Part shown: positions 1 through 6,825 of the stretch, one piece after another
Numbering within the stretch: the first letter of the stretch is position 1
How the letters are laid out: every line of letters starts with the position of its first letter
Source of the DNA: Streptomyces beijiangensis
Lineage (GTDB): Bacteria > Actinomycetota > Actinomycetes > Streptomycetales > Streptomycetaceae
Direction: 5' to 3'
Length of the DNA stretch: 35,622 bases
Assembly: GCF_017315755.1 (NCBI RefSeq)
Contig: NZ_JAFLRJ010000020.1
Span: forward strand, 1 to 35,622
Translations under genes and position numbers: made by a program
Notes under the pieces: model-generated
What the model was told of the DNA's origin: nothing
What the model saw: the letters and a program-made list of their open reading frames with translations, nothing else
Database searches by the model: none

Positions 1-233
1 GGCGACCAGGCGATCATGCCGTGGGGCGCGGTGGCCCCGGGGAAGGTGGTGCCGCCGTTCGCCGAGCCGATGAAGGGGTCGACGAAGGCGCTGGCGTGGG
101 CCGTCGCGGCGTCTACGGCGGGGGCCGCGGACGCGAACGGGGCGGGCGCGGCGGCGATCAGCACGGTACTCAGCGCGAGTGCGGCCGTTCTCGCGCCTGT
201 CCGCCGCTTGCCGCGGTGGTGAGGGTCAGACAT
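1..233 (-). CDS. GH92-type alpha-mannosidase, secreted, 5' end only
   Basis: Only the first 77 codons are in the window; the gene continues past base 1. Reading leftwards from the ATG at 233, a basic N-terminus (HHRGKRRTGAR) leads into a hydrophobic signal segment ending near ASAAPAVDAA. The mature part then reads VDPFIGSANGGTTFPGATAP followed by HGMIAW. This VDPFIG...TFPGA...GM pattern opens the N-terminal domain of family GH92 exo-alpha-mannosidases, which trim alpha-1,2/1,3 mannose from fungal or yeast glycans outside the cell. Catalytic residues lie outside the window, so activity cannot be judged. It diverges from the protease at 568, and a LacI-type palindrome (488-501) lies in the shared upstream region, which would suit sugar control. 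Confidence 0.8.
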   Translation of the reverse strand, partial: MSDPHHRGKRRTGARTAALALSTVLIAAAPAPFASAAPAVDAATAHASAFVDPFIGSANGGTTFPGATAPHGMIAWS

Positions 234-567
234 GGGCAGGGCCTCTCGGGGATGCGAAGGCAGGGGGCGCCGACGAGCGTAGGTTCCTGCCGCCGATACG
301 GGAAGGATCTTCAAGGGCGCCGGTGGTGAACTCACGGTGAAATGCGCCGGGTTGACAGGGGTGCCATCTCCGGTGATCGGCAAGGGATTCCGTACGGACC
401 GCACGGTTCCGGCCAGATCCCCGCCCCTGTAGACATTGGCATGGACCTGCCCGCGAAAGGACCGCTACGCTCCGGTCCGGGTCGCTCTGAGAGCGCTCTC
501 ATCCTGCGTTCCCGGATCTCGCCCGTTCACCCCCCACCGAGCTGGAACGACAGAAGGGCCATCCGCC
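234..567. promoter_or_regulatory. Divergent upstream region of mannosidase and protease
   Basis: This 334-base stretch between two divergent starts holds no convincing gene. It contains a TTGACA hexamer at 352-357 with no good -10 at normal spacing, an imperfect GGACCG/CGGTCC inverted repeat near 456-477, and the palindrome at 488-501 listed separately. Promoters for both genes should lie here but cannot be placed with confidence. Confidence 0.5.
488..501. promoter_or_regulatory. LacI-family-type operator palindrome
   Basis: TGAGAGCGCTCTCA is a perfect 14-base palindrome with the central CG step typical of LacI/GalR operators. It closely resembles the known Streptomyces CebR box (TGGGAGCGCTCCCA). 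It lies 67 bases before the protease start and 255 bases before the mannosidase start. Binding by a LacI-type repressor is inferred; no such regulator is encoded in the window. Confidence 0.6.
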
Positions 568-1752
568 TTGAGATATCTGACGCACCCCACGAACACATCC
601 GCGAAGCGCCGCAGGGCCGCGCTCGGCGCCGGTGTGTGCGCACTGCTCATCGGTACAGCAGCCTCCGTCGGTCTCCCCTCGGCCGCCGCGGCCGATTCCC
701 CTTCCCCCACAGCGACGGCACCGGCCTCGTCCAGTCTTCTGACGGCGATGCAGAAGGATCTGGGCCTGTCGAAGCCCGAAGCCGTCAAGCGGCTCGCGGC
801 CGAGAAGAAGGCGGCCGCCCTCCAGGGCATGGCCCGCAACGCCGCGGGCGCGTCCTTCGGCGGTGCCTGGTACGACGTCACCGCGGGGAAACTGACCGTA
901 GCCGTCACGGACAAGGCGAAGGCCGGCGCGGTCAGGGCCACGGGAGCGGACGTCCGGTTCGTCACCCACACCGAACGGCAGCTCGACAGCGCCAAGAAGA
1001 AGATCGACGCCCTCAAGGCGCCCTCCGGTGTGAGCAGTTGGCACGTGGACCCGCAAGCGAGCCGCGTCATCGTCAACGTTGTCGCCTCACGCAGCGGTGA
1101 CAACGATGTCCGAGCGTTTGTCGCACAGGCCGCGAAAACCGGTCCCGTCACGGTCCAGCAGGTCAGCGAGGCCCCGCGGACCCTCTCCGCGGGGACGGTC
1201 GGCGGCGACCCGTACTACACCGGCAACGTCCGGTGCTCCATAGGGTTCTCCGTCTACGGCGGCTTCGTCTCCGCGGGCCACTGCGGTCAGACGGGCGCGG
1301 CGGTCAGCGGCTGGGACGGCTCGGCGATCGGGAACTTCCAGGGCTCGTCGTTCCCGGGCAACGACTACTCCTGGGTCAACGTGGGGAACGGCTGGTGGAC
1401 GGTCCCGGTCGTGCTCGGCTGGGGCACGGTCTCCGACCAGCTGGTACGGGGCTCCGCGGTCGCGCCCATCGGTGCCTCCATCTGCCGGTCGGGCTCCACC
1501 TCGCACTGGCACTGCGGCAACGTCCTGGCGACCAATGAGACCGTGAACTACAGCCAGGGCGCGGTGTACGAGATGACCAAGACCAGTGTCTGCGCCGAAC
1601 CCGGCGACTCGGGCGGCTCCTTCATCAGCGGCGACCAGGCGCAGGGTGTCACCTCGGGAGGCTGGGGCAACTGCTCCAGCGGAGGCGAGACCTGGCACCA
1701 GCCGATCAACGAGATTCTCAACCGGTACGGCCTGACACTGCACACCGCCTGA
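568..1752 (+). CDS. Streptogrisin-like secreted serine protease (S1E)
   Basis: This secreted chymotrypsin-fold endopeptidase is made as a pre-pro-protein of 394 residues. The chosen start is TTG at 568, preceded by AGAAGG about ten bases upstream; upstream in-frame codons do not look like a signal peptide. Residues 1-42 are a signal peptide ending in AAAA. Residues 50-205 form a long pro-region resembling the alpha-lytic protease pro-domain, which acts as a folding chaperone. The mature enzyme starts near SAGTVGGDPYY. The catalytic triad is visible: His238 in SAGHCG, Asp266 in GNDYSW and Ser348 in EPGDSGGS, with the family sequence SGGWGNCSSGG following. Paired cysteines in the mature part match the family. 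It faces the mannosidase and ends in a hairpin. The assignment to family S1E is firm; substrate preference is not readable. Confidence 0.92.
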   Translation: MRYLTHPTNTSAKRRRAALGAGVCALLIGTAASVGLPSAAAADSPSPTATAPASSSLLTAMQKDLGLSKPEAVKRLAAEKKAAALQGMARNAAGASFGGAWYDVTAGKLTVAVTDKAKAGAVRATGADVRFVTHTERQLDSAKKKIDALKAPSGVSSWHVDPQASRVIVNVVASRSGDNDVRAFVAQAAKTGPVTVQQVSEAPRTLSAGTVGGDPYYTGNVRCSIGFSVYGGFVSAGHCGQTGAAVSGWDGSAIGNFQGSSFPGNDYSWVNVGNGWWTVPVVLGWGTVSDQLVRGSAVAPIGASICRSGSTSHWHCGNVLATNETVNYSQGAVYEMTKTSVCAEPGDSGGSFISGDQAQGVTSGGWGNCSSGGETWHQPINEILNRYGLTLHTA

Positions 1753-1758
1753 CCGGAT

Positions 1759-1801
1759 CCCGGTGTGCTGGGCGGCGATCGAGGCCGTTCGGCACACCGG
1801 G
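1759..1801. terminator. Hairpin between convergent protease and secreted-protein genes
   Basis: CCCGGTGTGC (1759-1768) pairs perfectly with GCACACCGGG (1792-1801) around a 23-base loop. It begins seven bases after the protease stop and lies between two converging genes, as expected of a bidirectional terminator. There is no U tract, which is common in Streptomyces. Confidence 0.55.
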
Positions 1802-1868
1802 ACCGTGGCGGGGGTGCCGGGAGACGGCGGCCCGCTGGTCGTTGACGTATCCGCGTGTACGGAAGGAG

Positions 1869-2354
1869 TCAGGACGCCTCGTGGTACGGAGCCCAGCGGC
1901 TGGCAGGGCACCAGGCGGCGGCATCGGCGGTCAGCGGAGCCTGGGCGTGCCACTGAAGCGTGCGGTACTGGCCTCCCCAGCGCACACATCCGTCACCGGC
2001 GCCGGAACGGGCGGGGCCGGCATAGAGGTGGAACTGGCCCGCATTCGCGACGCGTTCGCCCTCCTCGGCCTGGACGTAGGCGGACAGATGAAGGGCGGGG
2101 CCGTAGGAGGGGCGCAGGTTGACCGTGCACACCTTCTTCTGGGCGGCGTTGTACGTGAGATAGACCGTCGCCCTGGGCCGGTCGTCCTGGACGAAGTCAT
2201 AGGTGTCGATCACGCGATAGCCGGGCCCGCACAACCCGGACGCCACGGCCGAGGGAGGAGAGGCCGCGACCGTCGGCGCAGTGCCGGCCAACAGCGCGCT
2301 GAGCGCACCACAACCGATGAAGGCGGTCTTGACCCAGGAGGGCAGGGAACGCAT
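1869..2354 (-). CDS. Small secreted protein of unknown function
   Basis: The product is 161 residues from the ATG at 2354, which I chose because the signal peptide begins there (MRSLPSWVKTAFIGCGALSA); the frame is open 21 codons further upstream but that part is only arginine-rich. Cleavage is likely after the ATAPTVAAS region. The mature part of about 125 residues has four cysteines (SGLCGPG, KKVCTVN, GDGCVRW, AAWCPAS), suggesting two disulfides, and many aromatic residues. No catalytic motif is recognised. The pattern resembles small exported Streptomyces proteins of about 150 residues with no assigned role. It converges with the protease across a hairpin. An antimicrobial or inhibitor role is possible but nothing in the sequence proves it. 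Confidence 0.7.
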   Translation of the reverse strand: MRSLPSWVKTAFIGCGALSALLAGTAPTVAASPPSAVASGLCGPGYRVIDTYDFVQDDRPRATVYLTYNAAQKKVCTVNLRPSYGPALHLSAYVQAEEGERVANAGQFHLYAGPARSGAGDGCVRWGGQYRTLQWHAQAPLTADAAAWCPASRWAPYHEAS

Positions 2355-2635
2355 GAGTGGACCTGGCTTTCCGAAGAGGGGGCGCCGCGAGCGTCGCCGG
2401 CTGCGTCGTACAGCCAAGCACGATCGTTTCTGCGCCCCCGACAGATCTCACTCCAACGGTCCAGCCTTCCATCCCAGTTGGTGACAGCGGTCTGACGGTT
2501 GACGCCGCCCTGCGGTGGCCGGCCGGCGTCGGTTACGGCAGCTCCGCTGCCCTGCGCGGAGAGAGAGCTGCCCAGGCGTACCTGAGCGACGAGGTTCTCC
2601 GCTTTGAGAATGAGCCGGCGGCTGCCTGAGCCCTC
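2355..2635. other. Intergenic stretch with no supported gene
   Basis: A plus-strand frame is open from 2357 to 2629, but it starts inside the N-terminal region of the opposite gene, lacks a ribosome-binding site, and its protein is not recognised. I see no repeat or RNA gene here. The promoter of the secreted-protein gene ending at 1869 should lie at the left side. Confidence 0.4.
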
Positions 2636-2866
2636 TCAGATGCGGGGGTGGAACGCGAGGTCCAGCTCCCCGTAGGTCTGCGGGTCGTTCGCCTCGATGG
2701 CCTCGTGCAGCTTCAATAGGTCGTCGGTGCTGGCTTCGGGGGCGAAGCAGCCGGGTGCGGGACGGTCATGGCCGCGGATGCTCCCCGTTTCTTCGTGATG
2801 GTGCCGGTACCGAGGACGCTGTGCACCCGCAGAGACTGCGGTCCGGATGCTTACGGGCTGGGCCGG
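2636..2866 (-). pseudogene. Open frame continuing in frame after the cold-shock stop
   Basis: Directly after the TGA of the cold-shock gene, the same frame stays open for 76 codons and ends at the TGA at 2636-2638. Its C-terminal part, DDLLKLHEAIEANDPQTYGE followed by LDLAFHPRI, loosely resembles the helical FCD domain of GntR-family regulators, where an acidic residue precedes an AFH motif. It has no good start codon. It may be the eroded end of a regulator, an extension lost through a nonsense change, or chance in GC-rich DNA. The family assignment is weak. Confidence 0.25.
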
Positions 2867-3073
2867 TCAGGGGCGTACGTGTTTGGCTTCGAAGCGGCCC
2901 GGTCCGAGTTCGAGGACAAAACTGACCTGCTGATCATCGGAGAGATTCTGGCACTCGCCCTCGATGTCGTCACGCTGGACGTAAACCGGCTGGTTGCTGC
3001 CGAGAGGGGTGATGAATCCGAATCCCCGGCTTCGATCCCAGAACTGGACGAAACCAATACACGATTGCGTCAT
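2867..3073 (-). CDS. Divergent cold-shock-domain protein
   Basis: This 68-residue protein (MTQSCIGFVQFWDRSRGFGF onwards) fits the length of a single cold-shock domain, an OB-fold that binds single-stranded RNA or DNA. The RNP1-like motif RGFGFI is intact, and GFVQFWDRSR replaces the usual GTVKWFNAEK. The RNP2 region is changed: where most family members have FVHF, this one reads VYVQRDD. The start is ATG at 3073 because GGAGG lies six bases upstream; the frame is open 20 codons further but that part is unlike the family. The last third (VSFVLELGPGRFEAKHVRP) matches the normal closing strands. It is probably a specialised paralogue rather than a main cold-shock chaperone. The frame stays open beyond the stop (2636-2866). 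Confidence 0.8.
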   Translation of the reverse strand: MTQSCIGFVQFWDRSRGFGFITPLGSNQPVYVQRDDIEGECQNLSDDQQVSFVLELGPGRFEAKHVRP

Positions 3074-3461
3074 ACCTGCCTCCATTTCGATGCCGGTTCC
3101 GGCACCACCGCTTGAGTAGGGTCTGGCCGCCACGCGCCGTGCCGAAGACGAAGTGGGTGCCCGCTCGACTGGCGGCAGTACTTTTCGGGTATCCAGTCTG
3201 AGAGCGTTCTTGGCTTAAACCACTCAAATGAGTTGACTTGAGTGCTTGAGCCAGATGCGCGTTGCCCGCGCCGACTTGCACCGATCGCGTTCCGCGCCCG
3301 CGCATACCCGGCACGCCGGTCTGCTGGTTGGCCACGATTCGTCGCCGGCTACACCAAAAGGGAGTGTGAGGCGACCCGGCCCAGGAGGTGCCGCGAGCCG
3401 CGATGAGTTTTGCGGCGTCCGGCGGTCGTACTGTCGAACCCGAATCCGAGGAGACCTTCTG
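3074..3461. other. Intergenic region with inverted repeat, no gene
   Basis: This 388-base region lies between the divergent cold-shock gene and the reductase gene. Frames run through it on both strands but none has family features or a ribosome-binding site of its own. The reductase frame is open back to 3246, but its protein there is arginine- and proline-rich and unlike the family. The notable element is an AT-rich inverted repeat at 3221-3244, listed separately. Confidence 0.5.
3221..3244. promoter_or_regulatory. AT-rich inverted repeat, candidate operator
   Basis: CACTCAA (3221-3227) and TTGAGTG (3238-3244) are a perfect 7-base inverted repeat with a 10-base spacer that itself contains TGAGTTGAC. 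It sits in an unusually AT-rich patch in the divergent region between the cold-shock and reductase genes. A regulator site or a decayed element end are both possible. Confidence 0.35.
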
Positions 3462-4025
3462 ATGCGCAGCGTGACCTACTCGATGGGCGTCTCGCTCGAC
3501 GGCTACATCGTCGGGCCGGACGGTGGCTTCGACTGGACGGCGCCCGACGAGGAGATCTTTCGCTTCGTCACCGACGAGATTCGAGCGGTCGGGGTCCATC
3601 TGTTGGGACGACGGCTGTACGAGACGATGCTGTACTGGGAGACCGCCGACCAGGACCCATCGCTCGACGCTTCGCTGCTCGAGTGGGCAGCGCTCTGGAA
3701 GCAGCTCCCCAGGGTGGTGTTCTCCACCACGCTGCAGGCAGTGCAAGGCAATGCCCGCCTGGCCGCCGGCGGCCTGGCGGAGGAGATCGAGCGGTGGCGG
3801 GCCGAGCCGGGGGAGGGTGACATCGCGATCGGCGGCGCGGCTCTCGCCGCCGAGGTGGCCGCGTTGGGTCTGATCGACGAGTACCGACCCAGGGTCTACC
3901 CGGTGCTGGTTGGCGGTGGCATTCCGTTCTTTCCCCGGCGTGAGCGCCGGGTGGAGCTCGAACTCGTCGAGACCCGCACCTTCATTTCGAGAGTCGTCTC
4001 CCTGCGCTACCGCGTGGTGCGGTAG
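3462..4025 (+). CDS. RibD/DHFR-like family reductase
   Basis: This 187-residue protein belongs to the RibD C-terminal/dihydrofolate-reductase-like superfamily of small NADPH-dependent reductases (YyaP/YwjB-like group). The start is ATG at 3462, with GAGGAG eight bases upstream. Diagnostic features are the opening strand SVTYSMGVSLDGYIVGPDG, the LLGRRLYETM motif near residues 48-57, the strand VVFSTTLQAV, the nucleotide-loop segment IAIGGAALAAEVAALGLIDE, and the final YPVLVGGGIPFFP motif. Length is normal and no break is visible. Family members' substrates are mostly unknown, and calling it a true dihydrofolate reductase would overreach. It stands alone between intergenic regions in a stretch that otherwise holds gene remnants. 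Confidence 0.85.
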   Translation: MRSVTYSMGVSLDGYIVGPDGGFDWTAPDEEIFRFVTDEIRAVGVHLLGRRLYETMLYWETADQDPSLDASLLEWAALWKQLPRVVFSTTLQAVQGNARLAAGGLAEEIERWRAEPGEGDIAIGGAALAAEVAALGLIDEYRPRVYPVLVGGGIPFFPRRERRVELELVETRTFISRVVSLRYRVVR

Positions 4026-4103
4026 CCCGCCTGTCCGCCGAGCCATGGGGGGAACGGGCCGGCCGGTGACGGTCTCCCAGCGAAGTGATCTGCGCGAAAT
4101 GGT

Positions 4104-4685
4104 GTGAAATACCGCCTGGCGAAGGCGAGTCGGACGGACCGAACCCGTCGTCCTCGGCCTCAACCGAATCTGAGAATGATCGTCGCTGAGAAGGCGCCAG
4201 TCGCTCGGCCTCGATCACCGGAAGTCGGCATTCGTGAGGCGATACAGGCTTTGGACGACGCCAAGCTCTTTTCATTGGAACACCAGTCTCCCAAGGGGCC
4301 GTTCGGCACATACTCCATTGCGGCAATCGAGTTTCAGCGTGCTCAGACCTTGCGCAGGCTCGGTGACGCCAGAGCGGCGATCGAGGCGTTGTCCGTGTCA
4401 TCTCAGCACCGCAGTCCTGACGACCGTCGAGGCCTGGCGCTGACCCATGCTGTCCGTACCAAACTGCTGCTCCGGGCAGGGCATGTCGAAGAAGCGTGCG
4501 GGAGCTGGCAGGCTTTCCGGTCCAGCGCGACAGGACTTCAGTCCGCCGAAGCAGACCGGGCCAGAACAGAACTGCGTCGCGAGTTCCTCCCCTTTCGGTC
4601 GAACATCACGGTGCGCGCACTCCTCGCCGGACCGCGGGAGGAGCCGCCGGCCTTCAGGCCGCGAGGCGGAAGGCACGCGCAATAG
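4104..4685 (+). pseudogene. Truncated TPR-type regulator, C-terminal part
   Basis: The frame encodes up to 193 residues from GTG at 4104 (a later ATG at 4179 is an alternative). Its middle section, FGTYSIAAIEFQRAQTLRRL then GDARAAIEALSVSSQHRSPD and RRGLALTHAVRTKLLLRAG with HVEEACGSWQAF, matches the C-terminal tetratricopeptide-like part of Streptomyces XRE-family regulators, which read similar to EFQRAQVLARLGD...RRARALTTARLAELQLA...EAACATWHRF. Those proteins normally exceed 350 residues and begin with a helix-turn-helix; no such domain is present here. The first 45 residues are arginine/proline-rich filler. It is most likely a decayed remnant; a short stand-alone TPR protein is the alternative. 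Confidence 0.5.
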
Positions 4686-4888
4686 AGCGAATCGGGGCCG
4701 ATACCGATGTCGACAGGAGCGTGACAGCTGCCGCTGGAGACCTGCGGGAGAGGGAAGAGGCGTCAACGGGAGCCGCAGGTCCCGTTGGCACCGACTTTGC
4801 GTGAGGCCCGCGCAGGAGCTCGGAGGCCAGCTCGTATGCCAGTTGTGGCGCCAATCCGCGGACCTTTCGGCCTGGTGTTGGCACACCG
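4686..4888. other. Intergenic stretch beside gene remnants
   Basis: No gene is supported here. Frames on both strands give arginine-rich products with no family resemblance. It lies between the TPR remnant and the SDR remnant and is probably eroded coding DNA. Confidence 0.35.
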
Positions 4889-5119
4889 TCATGCGGGTGG
4901 GAAGGGAGAGCGGGGCTTGGGTGTTCCGGCGAGTCCTCCGTCCGGTACGGAAGCTCCGCCGTCGACCAGCAGGGTCTGGCCGGTGAGGAAGAGTGCCACA
5001 CTCGCGATCTCGTCGCGCTCGGCCCACCGGGATGGGCGGTGAGCCAGTCGGACAGCGGCTGGGCGGATCTGAGCGGCCTTGTTCGCGGCGTACGCCTCCA
5101 TCTGGGGCGCGCCGACCAC
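4889..5119 (-). pseudogene. Short-chain dehydrogenase remnant (C-terminal)
   Basis: Read on the minus strand, the frame gives MEAYAANKAAQ, a YxxxK active-site remnant, followed within about 17 residues by RWAERDEIASVALFL and TGQTLLVDGGASVP. The latter is the unmistakable C-terminal signature of short-chain dehydrogenases (R-W-x-E-x-x-E-I-A ... G-Q-x-x-x-V-D-G-G). In an intact enzyme about 35-40 residues (helix and cofactor-binding IRVNxxxPG segment) separate these motifs, so an internal piece is missing, and the N-terminal Rossmann half is absent. It is therefore a deleted, non-functional gene. Confidence 0.65.
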
Positions 5120-5210
5120 CCCCGCCAGACAGCAAGCTGAGCTCGTACCAGGACCAGCCGATGTGGGCCGACGGTTCAGCTCGACGCGCGTGTGCGCTGG
5201 TGATCTCCGC

Positions 5211-5651
5211 TCAGCGGCGGCCGGTGGCCAGGATGACGAGGAACTGGCCGCCGCCGGGCTCGATATCGGCAGTTACCTGCAGCCCCGGCACCAGTCGGGA
5301 GAAACGGTCCACCAGCCAATCCGCCGCCTCTTGGGCGTCCCGCTTGGTCGGACAGCGGCCCACCATCTCACGGCCCCCCTTGCGCTCCAGCCTCCCCGCA
5401 ACGGTGATCAGCGGTGCGGGTTCGACCACGTACAGGCGGTCCGGCCAGGCGATGACCACCTTGACCGCGCCCTTGCGGGTGTTGCATCCGCGGTGCGCGA
5501 GCCGCTCGGCGACCTTGGCTTTCCGGTCGGCGGTCCGGCTGTCGATGCTGGGCCCCCGCGGATCGTTCACCGACTCGTCGGGGTCGACCGGTTCGTCACA
5601 CACCCAGCACAGCCAGCCGTCGCGCTCGGCCACATCATTAAGGAGACTCAC
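5211..5651 (-). CDS. HNH-like protein lacking the catalytic His
   Basis: The 146-residue product starts at GTG 5651. It has a zinc-knuckle-like CWVCDEPVDPD near residues 15-25, NDPRGPSIDS near 29-38, and LAHRGCNTRKG near 51-61. This layout is that of actinobacterial HNH endonucleases (CxxC...P-S-x-D-H...LAH-x-x-C-N). However, where HNH nucleases have Asp-His, this protein has Asp-Ser, and the following linker (RTADRKAKVAER) replaces the usual P-x-S-x-G-G-x-D loop. The second half carries hydrophobic strands (VVIAWPDRLYVVEP, GGGQFLVILATG). I infer a catalytically dead fold that may still bind nucleic acid. It is probably monocistronic. Confidence 0.7.
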   Translation of the reverse strand: MSLLNDVAERDGWLCWVCDEPVDPDESVNDPRGPSIDSRTADRKAKVAERLAHRGCNTRKGAVKVVIAWPDRLYVVEPAPLITVAGRLERKGGREMVGRCPTKRDAQEAADWLVDRFSRLVPGLQVTADIEPGGGQFLVILATGRR

Positions 5652-5925
5652 CCTGGCAAACTAGCCTGCCCGGCCGCCACGCCATGCACCAGGGCCCCGG
5701 CGAAGCCTCAAATCCGGCACCCGGGCTGCAGCTCACGTTGAGTGGGCGACCGGACGGACGGTATGACGTTCGGTAGCCGCAGGCGTTGAACAGCCAGTTC
5801 AGAGACTGTGCCAGAACCGCCGGCCTGTGACCCTCCGTGATGGAGGTGCTGTATCGGACTTGGGCATCGCGCCTCGCCCAGGAGTAACTTGAAGGTATCG
5901 GGTCCTCGCCGAAAGGAGTGAAGCC

Positions 5926-6756
5926 ATGGCAATTCTGATCGTCGTCCTCGTCGTCGTCGGCGTTCTGGTACTGCTGGCCCTCACCATGTCGCTGAAGATC
6001 GTCAAGCAGTACGAGCAGGGCGTTCTGTTCCGCCTCGGCCGTCTCGTCGGCGTGCGGGCTCCGGGTCTGCGGGCCATCATTCCGTTCGTCGACGTCCTGC
6101 ACCGGGTGTCCCTGCGGATCGTCACGATGCCGATCCAGTCGCAGGGCATCATCACCCGCGACAATGTGAGCGTCGACGTGTCGGCCGTGGCGTACTTCCG
6201 TGTCGTGGACTCCGTGAAATCGGTCGTCGCCATCGAGAACATCAACGCCGCGACCAATCAGATCGCCCAGACCACCCTGCGTAAGGTCGTCGGCCAGCAC
6301 ACGCTCGACGAGACGCTCTCGGAGACCGACCGCATCAATCTCGGCATCCGCGAGATTCTCGACGTCGCCACCACCGAATGGGGTGTCGAGGTCACTCTGG
6401 TAGAGCTCAAGGACATCCAGCTGCCCGAAAGCATGAAGCGCGCGATGGCCCGCCAGGCCGAGGCCGAGCGGGAGAAGCGCGCCAAGATCATCAACGCGGA
6501 GGGCGAATCGCTCGCCGCAGCGGCACTGGGCGACGCCTCGGACACGATGATGGCCCACCCTCTTGCCCTCCAGCTCCGAAACCTCCAGAGCCTCGTGGAG
6601 ATCGGTGTCGACAAGAACACCACCGTCGTCTTCCCTGCCCCCCTGATGAGCACCATCGGCGAACTGGGCGCCTTCCTCAGCAGGGAGGCCGCGGCCGCCG
6701 CGGCAGAGCCCGCACCGGACAATCGCAGCTCCGAGACACCGTCCGGTGACGGCTGA
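5926..6756 (+). CDS. Stomatin-like SPFH/band 7 membrane protein (slipin)
   Basis: This 276-residue protein starts at ATG 5926 with AAAGGAG eight bases upstream. Residues 2-24 are a single hydrophobic N-terminal anchor. Residues 25-200 form an SPFH (band 7) domain: [40 protein letters not shown], the strand [16 protein letters not shown], and the conserved [21 protein letters not shown] helical segment follows ([20 protein letters not shown]), ending in an Ala-rich tail. Slipins oligomerise at the inner membrane and organise membrane domains or control membrane proteases; bacterial copies often pair with an NfeD protein, which is not present next door. Sequence length and motifs are normal. 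An 18-base palindrome follows the gene. Confidence 0.93.
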   Translation: MAILIVVLVVVGVLVLLALTMSLKIVKQYEQGVLFRLGRLVGVRAPGLRAIIPFVDVLHRVSLRIVTMPIQSQGIITRDNVSVDVSAVAYFRVVDSVKSVVAIENINAATNQIAQTTLRKVVGQHTLDETLSETDRINLGIREILDVATTEWGVEVTLVELKDIQLPESMKRAMARQAEAEREKRAKIINAEGESLAAAALGDASDTMMAHPLALQLRNLQSLVEIGVDKNTTVVFPAPLMSTIGELGAFLSREAAAAAAEPAPDNRSSETPSGDG

Positions 6757-6767
6757 CGCCCGTCCCG

Positions 6768-6785
6768 CCGTACGGATCCGTACGG
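6768..6785. promoter_or_regulatory. Perfect 18-base palindrome between two genes
   Basis: CCGTACGGATCCGTACGG reads the same on both strands with no loop, and contains the direct repeat CGTACGGAT. It lies 12 bases after the slipin gene and 41 bases before the ATPase-like gene. The lack of a loop argues against a terminator and for a dimeric-regulator site upstream of the second gene. Confidence 0.4.
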
Positions 6786-6813
6786 ATGCCAGGCGCTGAA
6801 CGAGCGCCCGACG

Positions 6814-6819
6814 GATACT
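6814..6819 (+). promoter_or_regulatory. Possible -10 element of a leaderless gene
   Basis: GATACT (five of six matches to TATACT) ends six bases before the ATG at 6826, which has no ribosome-binding site. That distance fits a leaderless transcript starting at the A of the ATG. No good -35 is visible, so this is tentative. Confidence 0.25.
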
Positions 6820-6825
6820 TTTCGG

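Noticed and set aside
2357..2629. Plus-strand 90-codon frame
   Set aside because: It has no ribosome-binding site and overlaps the start region of the opposite secreted-protein gene; its protein is unrecognised.
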